A stretch of DNA of 5,219 nucleotides from Halovenus sp. (lineage in GTDB: Archaea > Halobacteriota > Halobacteria > Halobacteriales > Haloarculaceae): the NCBI GenBank assembly GCA_028275145.1, contig JAQCNG010000327.1, forward strand, positions 1 to 5,219, in the 5' to 3' direction. The notes beneath the pieces were generated by a model, which saw only the letters and a list, made by a program, of their open reading frames with translations, did no database searches and was not told the DNA's origin. The translations under genes were made by a program, and so were the position numbers. The number at the start of each line of letters is the position of its first letter. The first letter of the stretch is position 1. Shown one piece after another: positions 5,059-5,219 of the stretch.

Positions 5059-5219
5059 ATGGAGATTGTTGCACACCGCGGGTACGGCGGGGCGTTTCCG
5101 GAGAACACGCGCCAGGCGTTCGAACAGGCCGCGGAGACCGCGGACTGGGTCGAACTCGACGTCCGGCGCTGCCGGTCGGACGAACTCGTCGTCTTTCACG
5201 ACGAGACGCTGGACCGGCT
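5059..5219 (+). CDS. ugpQ: Glycerophosphodiester phosphodiesterase, N-terminal fragment
   Basis: An open frame from the ATG at 5059 runs off the window after 53 codons. It has the full N-terminal GDPD signature: AHRG at 5-8 (catalytic His6 and Arg7), PENT at 14-17, AF at 20-21, ELDVR at 32-36 (metal ligands Glu32 and Asp34) and FHDETLDR at 46-53 (catalytic His47, Asp48). The family hydrolyses glycerophosphodiesters such as glycerophosphocholine to glycerol-3-phosphate and an alcohol using a divalent metal. No signal peptide precedes the domain, so it should act in the cytoplasm on material brought in by the Ugp importer. Family members often begin directly with this motif, which fixes the start. 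It is divergent from ugpC, whereas in E. coli ugpQ is the last gene of the ugp operon. About 180-200 further residues are expected beyond the window. Confidence 0.9.
   Translation, partial: MEIVAHRGYGGAFPENTRQAFEQAAETADWVELDVRRCRSDELVVFHDETLDR

Noticed and set aside
4945..5199. Minus-strand 84-codon frame across the ugpQ start
   Set aside because: It overlaps antisense the diagnostic GDPD signature on the plus strand and spans the divergent promoter region; no family features.
1..5219. Mobile element, CRISPR array or RNA gene
   Set aside because: No transposase or integrase motifs, no regularly spaced repeats, and no tRNA- or rRNA-like segments were seen on either strand.

Overview
The window looks haloarchaeal. 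The DNA is GC-rich, the proteins are acidic, two secreted proteins carry Tat-type lipoprotein signals (twin arginine plus LAGC lipobox), and candidate promoters are archaeal TATA boxes placed for leaderless or short-leader transcripts. No RNA gene, CRISPR array, insertion sequence or other mobile element was seen.

Layout. At the left edge (1-143, minus) is the N-terminus of an unidentified Tat lipoprotein with its own leaderless-type promoter. Next comes an ABC importer of the Ugp (sn-glycerol-3-phosphate / glycerophosphodiester) type, all on the minus strand and transcribed right to left: ugpC (ATPase, 4772-3630), a 247-bp spacer, then the packed set ugpB (binding lipoprotein, 3382-1982), ugpA (permease, 1981-1079) and ugpE (permease, 1079-213). 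ugpB/ugpA abut (TAGATG) and ugpA/ugpE overlap by one base (TGATG). At the right edge (5059 onward, plus) is the start of a cytoplasmic glycerophosphodiester phosphodiesterase (ugpQ-like), transcribed divergently from ugpC across a 286-bp intergenic region.

How it works together (inference from family knowledge). The lipid-anchored UgpB captures glycerol-3-phosphate or glycerophosphodiesters outside the cell, UgpA/UgpE form the channel, and UgpC powers uptake. The phosphodiesterase then splits imported diesters inside the cell to glycerol-3-phosphate plus an alcohol, supplying phosphate and carbon. Enterobacteria carry the same five functions as ugpBAECQ; here ugpC sits ahead of ugpB behind a separate spacer and ugpQ is divergent.

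The locus is a recognisable system rather than a new one. The parts most worth a second look are non-coding: a cluster of four GTACG words and a palindromic TATA element between ugpC and ugpB, an ACAGG-TG-CCTGT inverted repeat just upstream of the edge lipoprotein's TATA box, and the unresolved divergent promoter region. The biological question is why an archaeon, whose own lipids use glycerol-1-phosphate, keeps a glycerol-3-phosphate importer.
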